NCBI GenBank assembly: GCA_011049385.1
Contig: DSBX01000293.1
Location: 1 to 5,184, forward strand
Direction: 5' to 3'
Length of the DNA: 5,184 nt
DNA from: Caldifarciminota bacterium
GTDB lineage: Bacteria; Hydrothermota; Tepidihabitantia; Tepidihabitantales; Tepidihabitantaceae
Positions 1-5,184 of the stretch are shown piece after piece (position 1 is the stretch's first letter; each line of letters opens with the position of its first letter). The translations under genes and the position numbers were made by a program. The notes beneath the pieces were generated by a model. It worked only from the letters and a program-made list of their open reading frames with translations, searched no databases and was not told where the DNA came from.

Positions 1-564
1 GCCCAACCGACGGTGACCGTCGGCGTCGTCAGCGCACTCAACCGCGACGTCCGCACCGGCCGGGGCCAGGTGATGACCGATATGATCCAGACCGACGCCG
101 CCATCAACCCCGGCAACTCCGGCGGCCCGCTGACCAACGGCGACGGCGAGGTCATCGGCGTCAACACCTTCATCTTCTCGCACTCGGGCGGCTCCGAGGG
201 CATCGGCTTCGCCCGGCCGATTGACGTGGTCCGCGAGTTCATCGCCGACGTCAAGGACGCGGGCGGGGTGCGGCTGACCACCTACCGGACCGCGCTCGGC
301 GCCGAGGTCGCGGACATCAACGCGGTCCTGCGCGGGCGGTTCAACCTCGCCCACAGCCGCGGCGTCGTGGTGCTCAAGGTCACCGAGGGCAGTGTCGGCG
401 CGAGTATCGGCCTCCGGCCCGGTGACGTAATCCTCATGGCCCAGGGCAAGGCGGTCCGTAATGCGGTCGGCTTCGCCCGCGAATTTGAGCGGCTGGGCCC
501 GGTCATCAACATCGTCGTTGACCGCGGCGGCGAACCCACCCGGCTCTACTATCAACGACAATGA
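1..564 (+). CDS. HtrA/DegP-type serine protease with C-terminal PDZ domain, 5' truncated
   Basis: C-terminal 187 residues of a trypsin-like (S1C) HtrA/Deg protease, a family that degrades or refolds damaged proteins, normally in the periplasm or at the outer face of the membrane. The frame is already open at base 1 (AQPTVTVGVVSALNRD), so the GTG at 13 is an internal valine and the true start, any signal peptide and the catalytic His and Asp lie upstream. The catalytic serine is in the NPGNSGGPL motif (Ser codon 118-120), followed by the usual GVNTFIF and GIGFARPI segments. From about base 275 the protein passes into one PDZ domain, with GVVVLKV (about 361-381) and the GLRPGDVILMAQG core (about 409-447). 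It ends about 20 residues after the PDZ fold, so no second PDZ follows. The stop TGA (562-564) overlaps the purB start as ATGA, implying translational coupling. The family call is firm; the paralogue (DegP, DegQ or DegS-like) cannot be decided. Confidence 0.93.
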   Translation, partial: AQPTVTVGVVSALNRDVRTGRGQVMTDMIQTDAAINPGNSGGPLTNGDGEVIGVNTFIFSHSGGSEGIGFARPIDVVREFIADVKDAGGVRLTTYRTALGAEVADINAVLRGRFNLAHSRGVVVLKVTEGSVGASIGLRPGDVILMAQGKAVRNAVGFAREFERLGPVINIVVDRGGEPTRLYYQRQ

Positions 565-1862
565 TAACACGCTACACCCTGCCCGAAATGGCCGGTTTCT
601 GGAGCGAAGAGGGCAAGTTCAACTCCTGGCTGCTGGTGGAGAGAGCGGTCGCCCGCGCCCAGGCCGAGATGGGCCTGATTCCGAAGAGCGCGGCGCGCGC
701 CATCGCCCGGGCCACCTTCCGCATCAGCGAGATCGAGCGTTTCGAGAAAGAAACCAACCACGACGTCATCGCCTTCACCCGCAGTGTCGCGAAGAGCGTC
801 GGCCCGGCCGGCAAGTACGTCCACTACGGGCTGACCAGCTACGACGTGGTGGACACCGCGCTTTCACTGCGCTGTATCTCGGCGCTGGAGATAATCGAGA
901 GTGCGCTCGGCCGCCTGCGGATGCAGTGCGCCCGGCTCGCGCTCGAGCACAAGCACACCCCGATGATCGGCCGCACCCACGGCGTCCACGCCGAACCCAT
1001 CACCTTCGGGCTCAAGGCGCTGTCCTGGTATGAGGAAACCTGCCGCAACCTCGACCGCCTGCGCTCGGCCATCGCCGAGATGCACCACGGCAAGATCTCC
1101 GGCGTCGTCGGCAGTTACACCCAGCTCGGCCCCGCGCTCGAGGCCCGGGTCCTGCGCGTGCTCGGGCTCAAGCCGGAGCCGGTCTCGACCCAGGTCATCC
1201 CCCGCGACCGCCACGCCTACATGCTGGCGGTGCTCGGGCTCATCGCCGCCGGCTTCGAGCGCATCGCGGTCGAAATCCGCAACCTCCAGCGCACCGAAAT
1301 CGCCGAACTCGGCGAGCCGTTCGGCTCGCGCCAGCGCGGCTCTTCGGCGATGCCCCACAAGAAGAACCCGATCATCTGCGAGCGCATCACCAGCCTGAGC
1401 CGGCTCGTCCGGGGCTTCGTCGCCACCGGCTACGAGAACATCCCGCTCTGGCACGAACGCGACCTCTCCAACTCCGCCAACGAGCGCATCATCATCCCTT
1501 CCGCGACGGTCATCGTCCACTACATGACCTGTAAGCTGCACGACGTCCTCGCCGGCCTGGTCGTGGACTCCGACCGAATGGCGGCCAACCTCGAGGCCGC
1601 GGGCGGCGCGTTTCACTCGCAGGGGCTCCTGCTCGCGCTGGTCAACACCGGGATGGACCGCGACAGCGCCTACCGGCTGGTTCAGCGACTCAGCTTCGCG
1701 GCACGCGAATCCGACGTCGGACTGCCCGCCCTCGCCCGGGCCGACAAGGAGGTAACCGACCGGCTGGACAAGCGCGCGCTCAACCGGGTCTTCGACCTCA
1801 AGCGCCTGCTCCGGCACGTTGACACCATCTACCGCCGCACCGGGCTCAGGGCACGCGCATGA
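561..1862 (+). CDS. purB: Adenylosuccinate lyase
   Basis: Cytosolic enzyme that cleaves SAICAR to AICAR plus fumarate in de novo purine synthesis, and adenylosuccinate to AMP plus fumarate. The 433 residues match the usual length for the Bacillus/Thermotoga type, and resemblance runs along the whole protein. The superfamily signature SSAMPHKKNP occupies residues 261-270 and includes the mobile-loop serines. By analogy with the B. subtilis enzyme, catalytic residues are His67 (TNHD), His88 (VHYG), His140 (GRTHGVH), Lys267 and Glu274, all present. The phosphate-binding loop reads GLTSYDVVDTA; the Tyr94 position is more often Ser or Thr in relatives I remember. ENIPLWHERD and the C-terminal HVDTIYRRTGL are also typical. 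The ATG start overlaps the protease stop by 4 bp, no Shine-Dalgarno sequence precedes it, and family-like sequence begins at once (MITRYTLPEM), which supports this start and re-initiation by coupled ribosomes. No other pur gene is adjacent. Confidence 0.97.
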   Translation: MITRYTLPEMAGFWSEEGKFNSWLLVERAVARAQAEMGLIPKSAARAIARATFRISEIERFEKETNHDVIAFTRSVAKSVGPAGKYVHYGLTSYDVVDTALSLRCISALEIIESALGRLRMQCARLALEHKHTPMIGRTHGVHAEPITFGLKALSWYEETCRNLDRLRSAIAEMHHGKISGVVGSYTQLGPALEARVLRVLGLKPEPVSTQVIPRDRHAYMLAVLGLIAAGFERIAVEIRNLQRTEIAELGEPFGSRQRGSSAMPHKKNPIICERITSLSRLVRGFVATGYENIPLWHERDLSNSANERIIIPSATVIVHYMTCKLHDVLAGLVVDSDRMAANLEAAGGAFHSQGLLLALVNTGMDRDSAYRLVQRLSFAARESDVGLPALARADKEVTDRLDKRALNRVFDLKRLLRHVDTIYRRTGLRARA

Positions 1863-2992
1863 TCGACCTGTCCCTCACCGACGAACAGCAGCTCGCGGCG
1901 AAACTCGCCCGCGACTTCGCCCGGCGCGAGGTCGCGCCGACCATCCAGGAACAGGACGCGGTCGGCGAGTTCGACCGCTCCCTGCTCGCAAAGATGGCCG
2001 GCCTCGGCCTGCTCGGCGTCTCGCTCCCGACGCGCTGGGACGGCGCGGGCGGGGACTACATCACGCTCGGGCTGGTCTGTGAGGAACTGGAGCATGTTGA
2101 CACTTCGCTCCGGGTCATCCTCTCCGTCCACGTCGGGCTCAACTCGCTGACCCTGCTCAGTTGGGGGACCGACGAACAGAAGCGGCGCTGGCTGGTGCCG
2201 CAGGCCAGCGGTGAGAAGGTCGCCACCTTCGGCCTCACCGAGCCCTCGGCCGGTAGCGACGCGCTCGGCATCCGGTCCATCGCCCGCCGCGACGGCGCGG
2301 ACTACCTCCTCTCCGGCGAGAAGATGTGGATTTCCCTCGCCGACGTCGCGGACCATTTCCTCGTCATCGCCTGGACCGACCTCGAAAAGAAAGAGGCCCG
2401 CGACCACACCGGCATGTCCGCCTTCCTGCTCGAACGCGGTATGAAGGGCCTCACGACCGCCACCATCCACGGCAAGCTCGGCATCCGTGCCGGCAATACC
2501 GGCTCGATCTCGTTTGACGACGTGCGCGTGCCGGAGGCGAACCGGCTCGGCAGCGAGGGCGAGGGATTCAAGATTGCGATGTTCGCCATTGACCAGGGCC
2601 GCTACACCGTCGCCGCAGGCGCGACCGGGCTCATCCGCGCCTGCCTCGACGCCTCGGTCGAGTACGCAACGACGCGGACCACCTTCGGCCGGCCTATCGC
2701 CGCGCACCAGCTCATCAAGGAGATGATTGCCGAGATGGCGGGCGACTATGAAGCCTGCCGCCTGCTCTGGTTCAAGGCGGGCTGGCTCAAGAACGAAGGG
2801 CGGCGCAGTACCCGCGAAACCTCGCTTGCCAAGATGCAGGCCTGCGCCTGCTCGGAGAAGGCCGCCTCCAACGCGGTTCAGGTCCACGGTGCCTACGGCT
2901 TCTCGAGCGAGTACTCGGTCGAACGCTTCTTCCGTAACGCGAAGGGCGCGCAGATTTATGAAGGCTCGCGCGAGATTCACAAACTGCTCTAG
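1859..2992 (+). CDS. Acyl-CoA dehydrogenase, probably C-terminally truncated by an in-frame TAG
   Basis: FAD-dependent enzyme that introduces the alpha-beta double bond into acyl-CoA thioesters and passes electrons to an electron-transfer flavoprotein or similar acceptor. The 377 residues contain the N-terminal helical domain (about 1-120), the ACAD signature GLTEPSAGSD (125-134), the middle beta domain (about 121-225), and the C-terminal helical domain with FAD/dimer contacts around RTTFGRPIAAHQ (273-284) and QVHGAYGFSSEY (341-352). The predicted catalytic base is Glu368 in the IYEGS motif. Acyl-chain specificity cannot be read from sequence; the tail resembles the IYEGTxxIH group that includes short-chain and glutaryl-CoA-type enzymes. 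The ATG start overlaps the purB stop (ATGA), without a clear Shine-Dalgarno site. The frame ends at TAG 2990-2992, only nine residues after the catalytic Glu, where relatives continue for roughly 10-30 residues. The missing tail is still encoded in frame downstream to 3058, so the ancestral gene was probably 1859-3058 (399 codons including the TAG position, before the final stop). No etfAB genes are in view. Confidence 0.93.
   Translation: MIDLSLTDEQQLAAKLARDFARREVAPTIQEQDAVGEFDRSLLAKMAGLGLLGVSLPTRWDGAGGDYITLGLVCEELEHVDTSLRVILSVHVGLNSLTLLSWGTDEQKRRWLVPQASGEKVATFGLTEPSAGSDALGIRSIARRDGADYLLSGEKMWISLADVADHFLVIAWTDLEKKEARDHTGMSAFLLERGMKGLTTATIHGKLGIRAGNTGSISFDDVRVPEANRLGSEGEGFKIAMFAIDQGRYTVAAGATGLIRACLDASVEYATTRTTFGRPIAAHQLIKEMIAEMAGDYEACRLLWFKAGWLKNEGRRSTRETSLAKMQACACSEKAASNAVQVHGAYGFSSEYSVERFFRNAKGAQIYEGSREIHKLL
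2990..2992 (+). other. Internal in-frame amber codon in the acyl-CoA dehydrogenase gene
   Basis: TAG between IHKLL and the in-frame continuation ADYALGLRHDRP. Family members I recall have Gln at this point (for example LMQADYALGYR), and CAG differs from TAG by a single C-to-T transition. The codon is therefore likely a nonsense mutation or sequence error in place of CAG, or less likely a read-through or reassigned codon. The homology statement rests on memory of the family and was not computed. Confidence 0.7.
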
Positions 2993-3058
2993 GCCGACTA
3001 CGCGCTCGGCCTGCGCCACGACCGCCCGACCCGGATGACCTTGCCGAAACCGGAGTAG
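2993..3058 (+). other. In-frame C-terminal remnant (or read-through extension) of the acyl-CoA dehydrogenase
   Basis: Twenty-one sense codons followed by TAG at 3056-3058, in the frame of the upstream dehydrogenase. The peptide begins ADYALGLRHDRP and continues TRMTLPKPE, which resembles the family tail ADYxLGYRxDRPLRxxLP. Twenty of the 21 codons end in G or C, as in the surrounding genes, so the segment shows no decay. It has no start codon of its own that would make a plausible separate gene. It fills the space up to the Shine-Dalgarno sequence of the next gene, giving the spacing expected if it were still the end of the dehydrogenase gene. Confidence 0.7.
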
Positions 3059-3062
3059 GAGG
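3057..3062 (+). promoter_or_regulatory. Strong Shine-Dalgarno sequence of the 61-residue protein gene
   Basis: AGGAGG, four bases before the ATG at 3067. It is the only perfect anti-16S match ahead of a start codon in this window. It shares bases with the second TAG (3056-3058), so a ribosome finishing the full-length dehydrogenase would stop directly on this site. Confidence 0.85.
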
Positions 3063-3066
3063 CAGG

Positions 3067-3252
3067 ATGCCCACAGTCTTTCTAAAGTCCGGTGGCACCG
3101 CCACCTGTGTCGGCTACACCGTCAAGGACGGCGTCGCCAAGCTGATCGAGGTGGAGTTCAAGGACACCGCCGTGCCCGCGGACAAGGCGAAACAGCCGGA
3201 GGCCGTGGTCGCGCTCGATAACATCCTCTACATCATCCCCGACCGGCCCTGA
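3067..3252 (+). CDS. Small protein of unknown function (61 residues)
   Basis: I do not recognise a family. It starts at an ATG four bases after a perfect AGGAGG and ends with TGA at 3250-3252, six bases before the DUF362 gene, so it sits inside the operon. The protein has no signal peptide or membrane segment. It appears rich in beta-strand-forming stretches: TVFLKSG (3-9), TATCVGYTV (11-19), AKLIEVEF (24-31) and VVALDNILYIIP (47-58), with a charged, proline-containing link between (about 32-46). The alternating pattern ending in a valine-aspartate-asparagine-isoleucine strand recalls small SH3- or Sm-like barrels, but that is a guess from pattern only. It has one cysteine (Cys14) and no metal-binding motif. 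The strong ribosome site, tight spacing and GC-rich third positions argue for a real, well-translated gene. Confidence 0.8.
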   Translation: MPTVFLKSGGTATCVGYTVKDGVAKLIEVEFKDTAVPADKAKQPEAVVALDNILYIIPDRP

Positions 3253-3258
3253 CCGCGC

Positions 3259-4371
3259 ATGGCTGACGCCGCCCGCGAACGCGTCCTTGTCCGCAAGGTC
3301 GCTGACCTCGACGCCGCGGTCACGGAAGCGCTCGACTTCCTCGAGCAGGACTTCCGCGGCCTGCGGGTCTGGGTCAAACCCAACCTGCTCGGCAGTCACC
3401 ATCCTGATGAAGGAGTCACGACCGACCCGGGCGTCATCGCCGCCTGCGTCCGCGAACTCAGGAACCGGAGCGCGAGAGCGGTCTTCGTCGGCGACAACCC
3501 GGGCGGTGGGCTGACCGCCCCCCTGTCCGACTTCGTTGCGGTGACCGGCGCGGTCGAAGCCTCGGACGGCAGTTTCACCGACGTCAGCCTCCGCACCACG
3601 ACCCTGAAGCTCGAATCGCGCTTCGTGCCGCGGGTCGCGGTCTCGGCCCTGCTCAACGAAGTGGACCTCATCCTCAACCTGCCCGTCTTCAAGACCCACG
3701 CTCTCACCATCCTCACCGGCGCGGTCAAGAACCTGTTCGGCGTCATCCCGGGCCGGCAGAAGACCCTGCTCCACGCCAAGGCCCGCAGTGCCGTCGAGTT
3801 CGCCGAGTTGATGGTGGACATCTACCAGGCCCTGCCGGTCCCGGTCCTCTCAGTCGTGGACGCCCTGCGCGGGATGGACGGCCCGTCCGGCCCCTCCAAC
3901 GGCCGTGTACTCAGGATCGGCCGGCTCATCACCGGCCGCAACCCGGTCGCGGTGGACGCGGTGATGGCGATGATGGCGGGCACGAAACCCGACCGCATTC
4001 CGACGATCCGTATCGCCGCCAACCGCGGGCTCGGTCCTGACCGGCTCGACGGCATCGAGGTCACCGGCGATTCCACGCCGATACCCGGCTTCCGCCTGCC
4101 CACGATGCTGGTCGCGAACCTCGGCACTTTCCTCTCCGGCGCAGCCTACACCGCCACCGCCTCGCGGCCGGTGCTCGCACCGGACCGCTGTACCCGGTGC
4201 GGCCGGTGCGCGACAGGCTGTCCGGTCGAGGCGATTACGCTTGCGCCGACACCGGTCATCGCCTTCCGTAACTGCATCTCCTGCTACTGCTGCGTCGAAT
4301 TCTGTCCCGAACGCGCCCTCTCGGTCCGCCGCGGCATCCGCGGCCTGCTCCGTCGCATGTCCGGTCGCTGA
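3259..4371 (+). CDS. DUF362 domain protein with C-terminal double [4Fe-4S] ferredoxin domain
   Basis: A 370-residue protein in two parts. Residues about 8-290 form a DUF362 domain, recognised by KPNLLG (40-45), TDPGVI (55-60), VFVGDNPGGG (75-84), the conserved LPVFKTHALTILTGAVKNLF (141-160) and NPVAVDAVMA (228-237). Residues 311-350 carry two Cx2Cx2Cx3CP motifs: Cys311, 314, 317 and 321, then Cys339, 342, 345 and 349, the layout of a bacterial-type ferredoxin holding two [4Fe-4S] clusters. An extra Cys344 sits inside the second motif. No signal peptide or membrane helix is seen, so it is probably cytosolic. DUF362 has no generally established reaction; the clusters imply electron transfer or a redox-linked role. 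It starts six bases after the small gene, in the same frame, with no Shine-Dalgarno sequence, so its translation probably depends on ribosomes leaving that gene. It is the last gene of the rightward operon. The basic tail (RRGIRGLLRRMSGR) is typical of these proteins. Confidence 0.92.
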   Translation: MADAARERVLVRKVADLDAAVTEALDFLEQDFRGLRVWVKPNLLGSHHPDEGVTTDPGVIAACVRELRNRSARAVFVGDNPGGGLTAPLSDFVAVTGAVEASDGSFTDVSLRTTTLKLESRFVPRVAVSALLNEVDLILNLPVFKTHALTILTGAVKNLFGVIPGRQKTLLHAKARSAVEFAELMVDIYQALPVPVLSVVDALRGMDGPSGPSNGRVLRIGRLITGRNPVAVDAVMAMMAGTKPDRIPTIRIAANRGLGPDRLDGIEVTGDSTPIPGFRLPTMLVANLGTFLSGAAYTATASRPVLAPDRCTRCGRCATGCPVEAITLAPTPVIAFRNCISCYCCVEFCPERALSVRRGIRGLLRRMSGR

Positions 4372-4396
4372 GCCATCCGCCAGAACCGGTCTTGAC

Positions 4397-4441
4397 CCGA
4401 ACGCGGTCTACCTCGTTGCACTCGGTCGTGCCCGTGTTCGG
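4397..4441. terminator. Inverted repeat between convergent genes, possible bidirectional terminator
   Basis: The arms CCGAACGCGG (4397-4406) and CCGTGTTCGG (4432-4441) pair over ten positions with one G-U wobble, around a 25-base loop. The loop holds a nested GCAC/GTGC stem (4418-4421 with 4428-4431). The structure begins 26 bases after the DUF362 stop and abuts the stop of the minus-strand gene at 4442. Neither strand has a T-run after the stem, so it is not a classical intrinsic terminator. It could instead stabilise 3' ends or act in a U-tract-independent way. The pairing is seen; the function is inferred. Confidence 0.4.
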
Positions 4442-5184
4442 CTAGGGAGTTCGAACCTGCGAATCGCGCACCCCCAGCTTCTGAAGCAAAACCCGGACCC
4501 GGTCGAAACCGGCTCCTACGTCCGCGGGCCGGTGCGCGTCCGAACCGATGGTGAATCGCCTCACCCCGACTTCCAGCGCCTTCCGGAGAATCGCCTCCGC
4601 CGGATAGGGCTCGCTGTCACCCCGGCGAAAAGCCGAGGTGTTGATCTCAAGCGCGGTCCGGGAAGCGGCAATCGCCTCAATGGCCCCGGGCAGTCGGCTC
4701 TCGACCGCCGGGAGAAGCCCGGTGCCGAGCAACTTGACCGCGTACTTGCGGTAGATATCGAAATGCCCGAGCGTGTCGAAGAGCCCGCTCCGGGCCGCGG
4801 CCGCGACCCGTTCCAAGTACCTCGCCATCACTTCCTCCGGCGTCAGCCGCCGGGCCCACTCGGCAAACTCCGCCTGCTCGGAACCGGAACTCAGGGCAAC
4901 ATGCTCGATGGAATGCACCGAGCCGATCACGAAATCGAACCGGTGCCGAACCAGGAATTCGCGCGTCAACCCCTCAAGCCCGGGCTCGAAGCCGATCTCA
5001 ACGCCGGCGAGCACCACCAGTTCCGGGTACGCGAGCCGGGCCTCGGCTATCGCCTGCCGGTAGCGGCCGACCCAGTCGGAACTGACCGGAAGCAACCTGC
5101 CGTTCACCCGCACCCGCTCGCGGTCCGCCCGGGCCGGGTCGGGCTCGTAGTGGGTGGTAAAACAGAGACCGGCCAACCCGGCCC
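4442..5184 (-). CDS. PHP-domain phosphoesterase, probable histidinol phosphatase (HisJ/HisK type), 5' end outside window
   Basis: About 246 visible residues of a PHP-superfamily metal-dependent phosphoesterase. The closest type is the histidinol phosphatase that dephosphorylates L-histidinol phosphate in histidine synthesis. Motifs on the minus strand are FTTHYEPDP (metal-ligand-type His at 5150-5152), LAGVEIGFEPG (Glu 4997-4999), FVIGSVHSIE (His 4913-4915), GHFDIYRKY (His 4763-4765), LEINTSAFRR (about 4618-4647) and the SDAH motif (Asp 4538-4540, His 4532-4534), in normal PHP order. The N-terminal HxH motif is absent because the frame stays open to the right edge; a TTG at 5174-5176 is an internal leucine, not the start. 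The gene converges on the DUF362 gene and ends with TAG at 4442-4444. It ends soon after the last helix (LLQKLGV), slightly short of relatives I remember. Other PHP phosphoesterases cannot be excluded, as no his gene is in view. Confidence 0.85.
   Translation of the reverse strand, partial: AGLAGLCFTTHYEPDPARADRERVRVNGRLLPVSSDWVGRYRQAIAEARLAYPELVVLAGVEIGFEPGLEGLTREFLVRHRFDFVIGSVHSIEHVALSSGSEQAEFAEWARRLTPEEVMARYLERVAAAARSGLFDTLGHFDIYRKYAVKLLGTGLLPAVESRLPGAIEAIAASRTALEINTSAFRRGDSEPYPAEAILRKALEVGVRRFTIGSDAHRPADVGAGFDRVRVLLQKLGVRDSQVRTP

Noticed and set aside
13..15. GTG as the start codon of the protease
   Set aside because: The frame is open to base 1 and the preceding residues (AQPT) continue the conserved HtrA strand, so this is an internal valine of a truncated gene.
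461..1033. Plus-strand frame of 190 codons spanning the htrA/purB junction
   Set aside because: Arg/Pro/Ala-rich out-of-frame shadow of purB, overlapping two well-supported genes.
864..1817. Open minus-strand frame of 317 codons antisense to purB
   Set aside because: Same codon-aligned antisense artefact; the product is Ala/Gly/Asp/Glu/Val/Arg-rich with no family motif.
1829..3019. Open minus-strand frame of 396 codons antisense to the whole acyl-CoA dehydrogenase gene
   Set aside because: It is codon-aligned with the sense gene. In this phase antisense stops require TTA, CTA or TCA in the sense frame, which are rare at this GC content. The translation matches no known domain and looks compositionally biased, while the sense protein is unmistakable.
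3082..3774. Open minus-strand frame of 230 codons across the small gene and the start of the DUF362 gene
   Set aside because: Again codon-aligned antisense to two supported genes, with low-complexity acidic composition and no motif.
4442..4444. Minus-strand TAG of the PHP gene as a second case of amber read-through
   Set aside because: The frame after it stays open (PNTGTTECNEVD), but nothing there resembles the family C-terminus and it runs into the DUF362 gene, so TAG looks like a genuine stop here. This argues against genome-wide TAG reassignment.
5174..5176. TTG (minus strand) as the start of the PHP protein
   Set aside because: Starting here would remove the N-terminal HxH metal motif, and the frame continues in family-like sequence (AGLAGLCF) to the window edge.
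1..5184. CRISPR array, mobile element, defence system, tRNA or rRNA
   Set aside because: No direct repeats with spacers, transposase/integrase motifs, nuclease-type effector genes or structured RNA sequences were seen; nearly all bases lie in recognisable housekeeping-type genes.

Overview
This is a compact, strongly GC-rich bacterial stretch whose third codon positions are almost all G or C. Five genes run left to right as one apparent operon, and one gene runs in from the right edge in the opposite direction. The organism cannot be named from this window. An HtrA-type serine protease, a Bacillus/Thermotoga-type PurB, an acyl-CoA dehydrogenase, a DUF362 iron-sulfur protein and a PHP-type histidinol phosphatase together suit an anaerobic or facultative GC-rich bacterium, possibly from a poorly cultivated phylum; that is inference only.

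Layout. Positions 1-564 hold the 3' end of a trypsin-like HtrA/Deg protease with a C-terminal PDZ domain. Its stop overlaps the start of purB (561-1862, adenylosuccinate lyase, complete, active-site residues intact). The purB stop overlaps the start of an acyl-CoA dehydrogenase gene (1859-2992) in the same ATGA fashion. A 61-residue unrecognised protein follows at 3067-3252, behind the only textbook Shine-Dalgarno sequence in the window, and then a DUF362 protein with a C-terminal pair of [4Fe-4S] motifs (3259-4371). A 70-bp convergent spacer (4372-4441) contains an inverted repeat. The minus-strand gene (4442 to beyond 5184) encodes a PHP-domain phosphoesterase, most likely histidinol phosphatase, with its N-terminus outside the window. 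No promoter is visible for either transcription unit.

How the genes fit together. The operon is functionally mixed: envelope protein quality control, purine biosynthesis, acyl-CoA oxidation and an uncharacterised iron-sulfur protein. It looks like a packed housekeeping transcription unit, not a dedicated pathway, defence system or mobile element. I see no transposase, integrase, CRISPR array, tRNA or rRNA.

The most interesting point is in the acyl-CoA dehydrogenase gene. Its reading frame is stopped by TAG at 2990-2992, yet the same frame continues for 21 more codons that look like the normal C-terminal tail of this enzyme family, ending at a second TAG (3056-3058) that overlaps the Shine-Dalgarno sequence of the next gene. 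This is either a recent CAG-to-TAG nonsense change, an amber readthrough or recoding event, or a sequence error.
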